The notes under the pieces are model-generated. The model had not been told where the DNA came from. It was given only the letters and a program-made list of their open reading frames with translations, and made no database searches. The position numbers and the translations under genes were made by a program. A DNA stretch of 64,000 nt from Luedemannella flava (GTDB lineage: Bacteria; Actinomycetota; Actinomycetes; Mycobacteriales; Micromonosporaceae), in the NCBI RefSeq assembly GCF_039528515.1, contig NZ_BAAALT010000004.1:4478-68477 (forward strand), given 5' to 3'. Shown piece after piece: positions 17,166 to 24,515 of the stretch (the stretch's first letter is position 1; the number at the start of each line of letters is the position of its first letter).

Positions 17166-18398
17166 TCAGGTTGGGCCGAGGCCCATGGCATTCGCCGCGT
17201 CGCGCAGCTCGTCGCGTACCGACGGGTGCGCGGCGTGGTCGATGATGTGCTGTGCCTGCGTCGCCTGGTCGTAGCCCCAGATCGCCGCGGCGCCCTGCTC
17301 AGTGACGATGTAGCTGTGCTGGAACGACGTCACCGGTCCGGTCAGTACGGGCACGACTGTGGAGACGTTCGCCTTGGGCTGCCAGGAGCGCAACGCCATG
17401 ATCGCCTGCCCGCCGGGCGAGTGCAGCGCACCTACGATGAAGTCGGTCTGACCGCCGAAGCCGGAGTAGATCTGTCCCCGCACCCGGCTCGCGTTGGCCT
17501 GCGCGAACAGGTCCACTTCGAGTGCGGAGTTGACCGAGAACACGTTCGGGTGCTCAGCGATGATGCCCGGCGCGTTGGTCTTCTCCGAGCGCAGCATCTG
17601 GATGCGCTTGTTGTTGTCCACCCAGTCGTACAGTTCCTGGCTGCCGAAGATGAACGAGGCGGTGATAGGGACGTCGCGGTCGATGCAGCCGGCCCGTTCC
17701 AGCGCCAGGACGCCGTCGCTGAACATCTCCGACCACACCATGAGGGAGCGGTGTTGCAGCAGCGCGGCGAGGGTGGCGTCGGGGATACCACCGATGCCGA
17801 GTTGCAGGGTGGCGCCGTCGGGTACGAGCGCAGCGATCCGCGCGCCGATGGCCTGGGACACGTCGTCCAGTGGAATCGGGTGGTGGTACGCCATCGGCTC
17901 GTCCACCTCGACGATGTAGTCCACCGCGTCCAATGGCATGGTCGCGTCGCCGAACGTCGTTGGCATCGCCCGGTTGACCTGGGCGATCACCAGGCCACCG
18001 CGCGCCCGCGCCGCCTCCACGGCAGCCGGAAGTATGTTGACCTCCAAGCCGAGGCTGAGCGTCCCGTCGTCAGGCACTGTCGTGTGGAGGAGGACCACGT
18101 CAGGGTGCAGCACCTCCTGGAACAGGTGAGGCACCCGGGACAGGCGGCACGGGTAGTAGCGCAGGCGTGGACTGTTGCGCATGCCCGGGCCGACGAAGGC
18201 GGTCTCGTACGTGACGCCCTCCCGGTCCGGCAATCCGCGTTGTGGGTTGAGCACGAACAGTTGGTACTCGGGCACGGCCGTGTCCAACGTAGCGAGCAGG
18301 GTGGCTGGAGTCGCGAAGTTGCCGCTGGCCACCACGCGGGGCGCCGAGGGCAGAGCGGACAGCACGCGGCCGAGCGATTCTAGAGAGACCGTTTTCAT
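17166..18398 (-). CDS. Acetyl-CoA hydrolase/transferase family CoA-transferase
   Basis: 410 residues of the class I CoA-transferase family that includes 4-hydroxybutyrate CoA-transferase and succinyl-CoA:acetate/propionate CoA-transferases. The catalytic Glu is in 'SVNSALEVDLFAQ' (~293). 'LQLGIGGIPDATLAAL', 'YSGFGGQTDFIVGA' and 'IVTEQGAAAIWG' are the other conserved stretches. The ATG at 18398 shares an ATGA with the 1.3S gene stop, and the transcarboxylase genes precede it. The context points to succinyl-CoA:propionate (or acetate) CoA-transferase, which closes the Wood-Werkman cycle by moving CoA from propionyl-CoA to succinate. The acyl specificity is inferred from context, not from sequence. 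Confidence 0.88.
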   Translation of the reverse strand: MKTVSLESLGRVLSALPSAPRVVASGNFATPATLLATLDTAVPEYQLFVLNPQRGLPDREGVTYETAFVGPGMRNSPRLRYYPCRLSRVPHLFQEVLHPDVVLLHTTVPDDGTLSLGLEVNILPAAVEAARARGGLVIAQVNRAMPTTFGDATMPLDAVDYIVEVDEPMAYHHPIPLDDVSQAIGARIAALVPDGATLQLGIGGIPDATLAALLQHRSLMVWSEMFSDGVLALERAGCIDRDVPITASFIFGSQELYDWVDNNKRIQMLRSEKTNAPGIIAEHPNVFSVNSALEVDLFAQANASRVRGQIYSGFGGQTDFIVGALHSPGGQAIMALRSWQPKANVSTVVPVLTGPVTSFQHSYIVTEQGAAAIWGYDQATQAQHIIDHAAHPSVRDELRDAANAMGLGPT

Positions 18399-18778
18399 GC
18401 GAATTCCACGAGGACTTGGCCGGCGCGCACGGCGTCGCCTACCGTCACATTGACCTTTGCCACGGTCGCGGCGACCGGTGCCGTGATCTTGGTTTCCATC
18501 TTCATGGCTTCGAGTACCAGCAGCACGTCGTCGATCTGCACCACCTGGTCGGGATGGGTCACCACCTGGGTCACCAGGCCGTTGACCGGGCTGCGGCACA
18601 CCTTGCTTTCGTCGGCGACGGTCTCCATGTCCGCGCCGCGGCCGGGCGGCGCGGACGCGGCTACCGCCGGCATCCGCGCCTGACCGGCGACGAGCGTTAC
18701 CGGCCGTACCGGTTCCGGCTCCGAGACCTCGACGTCCACCTCGTAGGTCTGGTCGTCGATCGTGATGTTCAATCTCAT
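18395..18778 (-). CDS. Biotin carboxyl carrier, transcarboxylase 1.3S type
   Basis: 127 residues. The N-terminal 'MRLNITIDDQTYEVDVEV' resembles the start of the Propionibacterium 1.3S subunit. An Ala/Pro-rich linker follows, then the biotinyl domain with the biotin-accepting Lys in 'LEAMKMETKI' (~93) and the second half 'VTVGDAVRAGQVLVEFA'. The protein swings carboxybiotin between the 12S and 5S subunits. It is coupled to the CoA-transferase gene by an ATGA overlap and lies 8 bases after the small subunit gene. Sodium-pump decarboxylases have similar carriers, but no membrane beta subunit is present in this operon, which favours transcarboxylase. Confidence 0.93.
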   Translation of the reverse strand: MRLNITIDDQTYEVDVEVSEPEPVRPVTLVAGQARMPAVAASAPPGRGADMETVADESKVCRSPVNGLVTQVVTHPDQVVQIDDVLLVLEAMKMETKITAPVAATVAKVNVTVGDAVRAGQVLVEFA

Positions 18779-18786
18779 ATGAGTCC

Positions 18787-19131
18787 CTACCGATGGTGAG
18801 TGGCGAGCAGGTGGGATCCCTGGATCGTGATACGGCCCTGGTGGGTCCAGGTGGGGGTGCTGACCAGCCGGATCTGGCGGATGTACGGCTTCTTGCCGAG
18901 GTAGGCCGCGAGCGCGGCGCTGATCACGAGGATCAGCTCTTCGCTCAGCTCGGCCACGGGCTCCGGCGCCGCGACCTGTGCTGCTGTCTGGGTGGTGCCC
19001 GGGGACGTCGCCGCCGCGGCGCTCTCCAGCGCGGCAACCCGGTCAGCGAGCCGGGCCATCTCCTCCCGCAGTGCATGTACCGCTGCGGCGAACTCCCTCT
19101 CCTCGCGACTCCCGTCGGCTTCGGCGCTCAC
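18787..19131 (-). CDS. Small accessory subunit of the transcarboxylase operon
   Basis: 114 residues, starting at a GTG (19131) that overlaps the 12S stop (GTGA). The first half is a predicted coiled coil ('EREFAAAVHALREEMARLADRVAALESA'), followed by an Ala/Pro-rich linker and a C-terminal module 'ELSEELILVISAALAAYLGKKPYIRQIRL...W...GRITIQGSHLL'. That module resembles the short 'EEL..VI.AA.AA.LG' segments of OadG/MmdD-type subunits of biotin-dependent decarboxylases, but the membrane anchor of those proteins is missing. I infer an assembly or tethering role between 12S and the biotin carrier. It could instead be compared with the epsilon subunits of acyl-CoA carboxylases, which it does not obviously match. 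Confidence 0.75.
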   Translation of the reverse strand: MSAEADGSREEREFAAAVHALREEMARLADRVAALESAAAATSPGTTQTAAQVAAPEPVAELSEELILVISAALAAYLGKKPYIRQIRLVSTPTWTHQGRITIQGSHLLATHHR

Positions 19132-20696
19132 AGCGGGATCAGCCCATGCTTCTTCGGCGGGCGCAGGTCCCGCTTGCTGCGCAGGTACTCCAGGGCTTGG
19201 GCCAGTCGTTGCCGGGTGAACTCGGGTTCGATGATGTCGTCGACCTGCCGGTGCCCCGCGGCGACGTAGGGGGAGCAGAAGGTCGAGCGGTACTGCTCGA
19301 TCAGCTCCGCGCGTCGCGTCGGGCTGGCGGCCTCCGCTATCTCCTTGCGGAAGACGATCTCCACCGCGCCCTCGGCGCCCATGACCGCGATCTCCGCCGT
19401 GGGCCACGCGAAGACGCGGTCGGCGGCGAGATCCTTGGAGCCCATGGCCAGGTGCGCGCCGCCGTAGCTCTTGCGGAGGATGATCTGGATCTTGGGAACG
19501 GTCGTCGCCGAGTAGGCGAACAGCATCTTGGCGCCGTGTCTGATGATCCCGCCGTACTCCTGGTCCACTCCGGGCAGGAATCCGGGGCAGTCCACAAACG
19601 TCACCAGCGGGATGTTGAAGGCGTTGCAGAACCGGATGAACCGGCTGGCCTTGTCGCTCGCATTGATGTCCAGCACGCCGGACAGTACCGCCGGCTGGTT
19701 GGCGACCACACCGACCGAGCGGCCCAGCACGCGGGCGAAGCCCACCACGATGTTGGTGGCATATGCCGCCTGTACCTCGAGGAAGTCCGCGGAGTCCACC
19801 ACCCGCAAGATCACGTCGCGTACGTCGTAGGCCTGCTTGCTGTCGACCGGCACGATGTCTGCCAGGGTTGGGTCCGGCTCCACGTTGCCGTCGCTCGGCA
19901 CTTCCGGGGGGTCCTCCAGGTTGTTGGAGGGGAGCAGGCTGAGCAACCGCCGGCACAGATCCAGCGCCTCCTCGTCATTCTCGGCGATGAAGTGCGCGAC
20001 GCCTGAGTGGATCATGTGCGCGTCCGCGCCGCCGAGCTGCTCGGCGGTAATCTGCTCGCCGGTCACCTGCTTGATCACCTGCGGCCCGGTGATGAACATC
20101 TGCGCCTTGCGGGTCTGGATGATGAAATCCGTGAGGGCAGGCGAGTACGCCGCGCCGCCCGCACAAGGACCGCAGATGATCGACACCTGTGGTACGACGC
20201 CTGAGAGCATCACGTTGCCGTGGAACACCTTGCCGTACCCGGACAGCGCGTCGATGCCCTCCTGCACCCGGGCGCCACCGGAGTCGTTGATGAACACGAA
20301 TGGCGAGCCGGTCTTGAGTGAACGCTCCATCACCTCGGCGACCTTCAGCGAGTGCACCTCGCCGGCGGCGCCGCCCATGACGGTGAAGTCCTGGCTGGCG
20401 AGATGAACCAGCCTCCCGCCGACCGTAGCGGCGCCGGTGACCACCCCGTCGGCCGGCACCTCGCGGCCCCGCATGCCAAAGTGCTCGCCGCGGTGCTGGG
20501 CGAAGATGCCGAACTCCTCGAAGCTGCCTTCGTCGGTGACCAGGTCGATACGTTCCCGAGCGGTGAGCTTGCCCTGCTCGTGCTGTTTATCGATACGTTG
20601 CTGCCCACCGCCGGCCGCGAGCCGGTCGCGGGTGCTGCGCAACGAGTCGAGCAACGCGTCCATCCTCTGCGGGGCCGTTGTCGCTTGCGTTGTCAC
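19128..20696 (-). CDS. Methylmalonyl-CoA carboxytransferase 12S subunit
   Basis: 522 residues, a complete acyl-CoA carboxyltransferase beta subunit. The N-terminal half has 'KQHEQGKLTARERIDLVTDEGSFEEFG' and 'SGGARVQEGIDALSGYG' with 'GPCAGGAAYSPALTDF'. The C-terminal half has 'DINASDKASRFIRFCNAFNIPLVTFVDCPGFLPGVDQEYGGIIRHGAKMLFAYS'. In the transcarboxylase, 12S exchanges carboxyl between methylmalonyl-CoA/propionyl-CoA and biotin. The same fold serves propionyl-CoA carboxylase (PccB). The 5S and 1.3S genes beside it, and the absence of a biotin carboxylase gene, make the transcarboxylase role the better call. ATG 20696 lies 22 bases after the 5S stop. Confidence 0.92.
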   Translation of the reverse strand: MTTQATTAPQRMDALLDSLRSTRDRLAAGGGQQRIDKQHEQGKLTARERIDLVTDEGSFEEFGIFAQHRGEHFGMRGREVPADGVVTGAATVGGRLVHLASQDFTVMGGAAGEVHSLKVAEVMERSLKTGSPFVFINDSGGARVQEGIDALSGYGKVFHGNVMLSGVVPQVSIICGPCAGGAAYSPALTDFIIQTRKAQMFITGPQVIKQVTGEQITAEQLGGADAHMIHSGVAHFIAENDEEALDLCRRLLSLLPSNNLEDPPEVPSDGNVEPDPTLADIVPVDSKQAYDVRDVILRVVDSADFLEVQAAYATNIVVGFARVLGRSVGVVANQPAVLSGVLDINASDKASRFIRFCNAFNIPLVTFVDCPGFLPGVDQEYGGIIRHGAKMLFAYSATTVPKIQIILRKSYGGAHLAMGSKDLAADRVFAWPTAEIAVMGAEGAVEIVFRKEIAEAASPTRRAELIEQYRSTFCSPYVAAGHRQVDDIIEPEFTRQRLAQALEYLRSKRDLRPPKKHGLIPL

Positions 20697-20718
20697 TGGG
20701 ACTCCTCTACGGCTCGTC

Positions 20719-22203
20719 TCATCCGGGTTTTACGGTGATCTTGTGGGTTCGGCCGTTGAATGTGACGTCGTACGAGACCGGCGTCTGCACCGGTTCTGGC
20801 CCGATAACCGCTGGTACCGGTGCCGGCGTCTGTCGGGTGAGGTTCTTGGGCCCGTCCGGGCGGGTGCTGAAGAACTTCGGCGCGACCTGGGGGAACATCG
20901 CGTAGGTGAGGACGTCCTCGTCCGTCCCATCGCTGCCCTCCAGCGCGTTTGTGCTGCTGAGGAGGTTGTCCCATTCGGCGGAGAGCAGGTCCGCGGGGCG
21001 GCACGTGATCGGTTCCTTCTTGGCGTGCTGGGTCGCGATCGCGATTACCTCCGGGTCCCGCTCGGCCAGCGCGGCGCCGTAGTAGCCCAGCATCAGATCG
21101 GCGAACTCGCCGGACAGGACCTTGTACCGACCCATGAGCACGTTGAAGACCGCTTGCGTACCGACAATCTGGCTGGATGGCGTGACCAGGGGCGGGTACC
21201 CGGCGTCCCGGCGTACCCGGGGCACCTCCTCCATGACCTCCTTGATCCGCGCGGCCGCGTCCTGCTGCTTGAGCTGGCTCTCCATGTTGGAGAGCATGCC
21301 GCCCGGGATCTGGCTGTCGAAGATCTCCGCCTCGGCCCCGATGAAGTTGCTCTCGAACTCCGCGTACCGCGGTCGCACTGTGGCGAAGTGCTCCTTGATC
21401 GCAAGAAGCCGGGCCTTGTCCAGCCGCGTGGAGAACCCGGTGCCCTCGAGCATCTCCACGAGCGACTCGGTGGGGTTGTGCCCCGGGCCCAGGCTCAGGG
21501 AGCTGATCGAGGTGTCCACCGCGTCGGCGCCCGCCTCGATCGCCCGCATCAGGCTGACCAGCGTGACTCCGGTCGTGGCGTGGACATGGACGTGGACCCG
21601 CACGTCTTCACCGCACCGTTGCTTGATGCCGCGGACGAGGTCGTAGGCTGGCTGCGGCTTGAGCAGGGCGGCCATGTCCTTTACGCAGATCGAGTCGGCG
21701 CCCATCTCCACGAGTTGCTCAGCGAGGTCGACGAAGTGCTCGATGGTGTGTACCGGCGAGATCGTGTAGCAGACCGTGCCCTGGGCGTGCTTGCCCGTGC
21801 GCCGCACCGCACGCAGCGCGGTCTCGATGTTGCGGAGATCGTTGAGCGCGTCGAAGATCCGGAACACGTCCATGCCGTTGGCCGCAGCCCGCTCCACGAA
21901 CCGGTTGACCACGGTGTCCTCGTAGTGCCGGTACCCGAGCAGGTTCTGGCCACGCAGCAGCATCTGCAGCCGCGAGTTGGGCAGCAGTTCGCGGAAGGTG
22001 CGCAGCCGGTGCCACGGGTCCTCGTTGAGGAACCTGATACAGGCGTCGTAGGTGGCACCCCCCCAGCACTCCACGCTCCAATACCCGGCGGCGTCGATGT
22101 CGGCACAAGCCCCGGTCATATCCTCGAGGGCCATCCTGGTCGCGAGTAAGCTCTGGTGACCATCACGGAGAACCAGCTCCGTCACATCTATCGCGCGTCC
22201 CAC
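20719..22203 (-). CDS. Methylmalonyl-CoA carboxytransferase 5S subunit
   Basis: 494 residues. It is the pyruvate/oxaloacetate half of the transcarboxylase, a DRE-TIM-type barrel. 'TELVLRDGHQSLLATRM' (~residues 6-22) carries the metal-binding Asp. 'ICVKDMAALL' carries the lysine (~173) that is carbamylated in the P. freudenreichii 5S. 'VHVHVHATTGVT' supplies the metal-binding His pair. The C-terminus ends in a beta-strand-rich tail like oxaloacetate decarboxylase alpha, but it has no biotin Lys motif, so it must use the separate 1.3S carrier. The start is the GTG at 22203, with GGAGG seven bases upstream. It is the first gene of a five-gene minus-strand operon. Confidence 0.92.
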   Translation of the reverse strand: MGRAIDVTELVLRDGHQSLLATRMALEDMTGACADIDAAGYWSVECWGGATYDACIRFLNEDPWHRLRTFRELLPNSRLQMLLRGQNLLGYRHYEDTVVNRFVERAAANGMDVFRIFDALNDLRNIETALRAVRRTGKHAQGTVCYTISPVHTIEHFVDLAEQLVEMGADSICVKDMAALLKPQPAYDLVRGIKQRCGEDVRVHVHVHATTGVTLVSLMRAIEAGADAVDTSISSLSLGPGHNPTESLVEMLEGTGFSTRLDKARLLAIKEHFATVRPRYAEFESNFIGAEAEIFDSQIPGGMLSNMESQLKQQDAAARIKEVMEEVPRVRRDAGYPPLVTPSSQIVGTQAVFNVLMGRYKVLSGEFADLMLGYYGAALAERDPEVIAIATQHAKKEPITCRPADLLSAEWDNLLSSTNALEGSDGTDEDVLTYAMFPQVAPKFFSTRPDGPKNLTRQTPAPVPAVIGPEPVQTPVSYDVTFNGRTHKITVKPG

Positions 22204-22658
22204 GTCTGCCTCCGCATCGTGCGGTTGAGGTGGCCGCAACGGTGCCGAGTGACCGCCGGAATCTCTAATCAGCCATCACGTTAGTACCGCGCGCACTCAG
22301 ATGAGCTCAATCTTCGACATCAGTGGAGCACTTCATCGCTCCCACAAGTAGGGGCTTTTGGCCGGGCGTTCTAGGACCCCTGGCGAAAGTCCTGCAGATG
22401 TCCGCGAGAACCGCGTCCAGCTTGAGCTGGGGGTACCGTAGCTAACGCTGGATTCGTCAGCCAATATGGCCGGATCCAATAGTGAAAATAGTCCGTGCAC
22501 CTCGGGACGAAAGGCCTGTCCGGTCAGGACCAAAGCCTCGCCGGAAGTAACCGCTGAAATTCGCTTTGTCAGCAAAAGAGGGAGCGCTAATAGTCTGGTA
22601 ACTCACGTCACCGGGGGGTTCTATATCGCCGGACGGCCGCTTGGCCTAGCGTCAAATC
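22204..22658. promoter_or_regulatory. Divergent promoter region, transcarboxylase / mutase
   Basis: No gene is seen (an 80-codon minus-strand frame at 22333-22575 has no ribosome site or family likeness). On the plus side a TAGCGT at 22647-22652 lies six bases before the mutA ATG, the geometry of a leaderless promoter -10 (TANNNT). No consensus -35 and no cobalamin riboswitch could be recognised, although the mutase needs B12. Confidence 0.5.
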
Positions 22659-24515
22659 ATGAGCACATCGTCGGAGACGCTGAACCTGGCCGGCGAGTTT
22701 GCGCCGACCTCGCTGGACCAGTGGCGCGAATTGACGTTGGCGGTGCTGCGTAAGTCCGGCGTCGCTTCCGAGGAGACCCCCCCGCAGGCCGTTGACGAGC
22801 TGTTGTCGGTCGTCACCTACGACGGCGTGCGGATACCGGCGTTATACGTAGCCGATGAACTGCCGGCGACCGGCGTGCCGGGTACGGCGCCGTTCACCCG
22901 GGGCGGACGTGCCGATGGTGCGGTCCGCGGCGGGTGGGATGTACGGCAGCGTCACACCGGCCCCGATCCGGCTGCCATGAGACAGGCCATTCTGGCCGAT
23001 CTCGGTGGCGGAGTCAGCTCGCTGTGGATCGACGTCGGGACCGGCGGCCTTGACGCGGCGAAGCTGACCGAGGTGCTGGACGGGGTGGATCTCGACCTGG
23101 CCGGGGTGGTCCTGGATGCCGGCGCCGCCACGTTCGAGGCAGCCCGGGCATTCCTCGGCGTGATCAGCGAGCGGCAGGTGTCACCGGGCAAGGTGCGCGG
23201 AAATCTCGGTGCGGATCCGCTGGGCTGGCAGGCCCGCACCGGCTCGCCGGCGGACGTGGAGTCGGCGGTCGGGTTGGCCAACCGGTGCTTTGCCGCATAT
23301 CCGAGGCTGCGGGCGATCACGGTGGATGCCACGGTGTACCACGACGCCGGCGGCAGCGACACGCAGGAACTGGGCCTGGCGCTGGCCGCCGGGGTGGCGT
23401 ACCTGCGTGCCCTGCACGCAGCCGGGTTGAGCGTCCCGGCTGCGCTGGGCCAGTTGGAGTTCCGGTACGCGGCGACGGCCGATCAGTTCCTGACGATCGC
23501 GAAGCTACGAGCCGCCCGGCGGTTGTGGGCGCGGGTGGCCGATGCCTGTGGTGCGGTGGAGGCCGGAGCGCAGCGGCAGCATGCGGTCACCTCCTCGGTG
23601 ATGATGACGGCCCGGGATCCGTGGGTGAACATGTTGCGCACCACGGTGGCGTGTCTGGCGGCGGTGGTGGGTGGTGCCGACGCGGTAACGGTGCAGCCGT
23701 TCGACGCCCGGCTCGGCCTGCCGGACGAGTTCTCCCGCCGGGTCGCCCGCAACACCCATGCGCTGCTGATGGAGGAGTCCCACCTGGGGCGGGTCATCGA
23801 TCCGGCCGGCGGCAGCTGGTACGTCGAGCGGCTGACCGAGGACCTCGCGCGAGCGGCGTGGACGCAGTTCACACAGATCGAACGCGCCGGTGGTCTCGCC
23901 GCCGCACTCAGCTCAGCGCTGGTCGCGGAGCAGCTGGCCGACACCTGGCAACGACGGGTGGACAATCTGGCCCACCGGCGGGATCCGATCACCGGGGTGA
24001 GCGAGTTCCCGAATCTGGGCGAGCGGGTGCCGGCCCGTGCTTCGACGGCGCCACCGCCATCGGGAGGCCTGCCCCGGCACCACCTGGCGGAAGTGTTCGA
24101 GGCGCGCCGGGACCGGGCCGACGCACATGCCGCGGCCACCGGCGTCGCCCCAGCGGTGTTCCTGGCTACGCTCGGCCCGGTGGCCGCGCACACCGCCCGG
24201 GCGACGTTCGCGGCCAACTTGTTCGCAGCCGGCGGTATCGCGGCGGCGCGCGGCCCCATCGGCACGGATCCGGTGGCCATCGCGGCGGCGTTCGCCGCGA
24301 GCGGGAGCCCGGTGGCGTGCATCTGCGGCGCGGACAAGGCGTACGCGGAGCTGGCCGAGCCGGTCGCGGCGGCGCTGGCCGCCGCCGGCGCGAAGCGCGT
24401 CTGGCTGGCCGGCAGCCCGCGCGGCGGGTACGCCGGAGTGGATTCCTATCTGTACCTGGGGTGCGACGCCGTCGAGGTCATCGACGCGACGCTGGCGGAT
24501 CTGGGGGTGGCGTGA
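22659..24515 (+). CDS. mutA: Methylmalonyl-CoA mutase small subunit
   Basis: 618 residues, the usual size of the non-catalytic partner of MutB. It has the barrel domain and a degenerate C-terminal Rossmann domain that lacks the DXHXXG cobalamin motif, as expected for the small subunit. The barrel shows 'RIPALYVADELPATGVPGTAPFTRGG', 'TSSVMMTARDPWVNMLRTTVACLAAVVGGADAVTVQPFD' and 'IDPAGGSWYVERLTEDLARAAW'. No ribosome site precedes the ATG; a -10-like TAGCGT six bases before it suggests a leaderless transcript. The stop overlaps the mutB start region, so the two subunits are translated together. Confidence 0.93.
   Translation: MSTSSETLNLAGEFAPTSLDQWRELTLAVLRKSGVASEETPPQAVDELLSVVTYDGVRIPALYVADELPATGVPGTAPFTRGGRADGAVRGGWDVRQRHTGPDPAAMRQAILADLGGGVSSLWIDVGTGGLDAAKLTEVLDGVDLDLAGVVLDAGAATFEAARAFLGVISERQVSPGKVRGNLGADPLGWQARTGSPADVESAVGLANRCFAAYPRLRAITVDATVYHDAGGSDTQELGLALAAGVAYLRALHAAGLSVPAALGQLEFRYAATADQFLTIAKLRAARRLWARVADACGAVEAGAQRQHAVTSSVMMTARDPWVNMLRTTVACLAAVVGGADAVTVQPFDARLGLPDEFSRRVARNTHALLMEESHLGRVIDPAGGSWYVERLTEDLARAAWTQFTQIERAGGLAAALSSALVAEQLADTWQRRVDNLAHRRDPITGVSEFPNLGERVPARASTAPPPSGGLPRHHLAEVFEARRDRADAHAAATGVAPAVFLATLGPVAAHTARATFAANLFAAGGIAAARGPIGTDPVAIAAAFAASGSPVACICGADKAYAELAEPVAAALAAAGAKRVWLAGSPRGGYAGVDSYLYLGCDAVEVIDATLADLGVA

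Noticed and set aside
19128..20696. Calling the 12S gene a propionyl-CoA carboxylase beta subunit
   Set aside because: The fold is the same, but a 5S subunit and separate carrier are in the operon and no biotin carboxylase gene is near, so transcarboxylase fits better.
22333..22575. 80-codon minus-strand frame between the transcarboxylase and mutase operons
   Set aside because: No ribosome site, no family resemblance and it fills a divergent promoter region.
22204..22658. Cobalamin riboswitch before the B12-dependent mutase
   Set aside because: I looked for the B12-box and the usual helices and could not find them; the leaderless-type start also speaks against a long leader.
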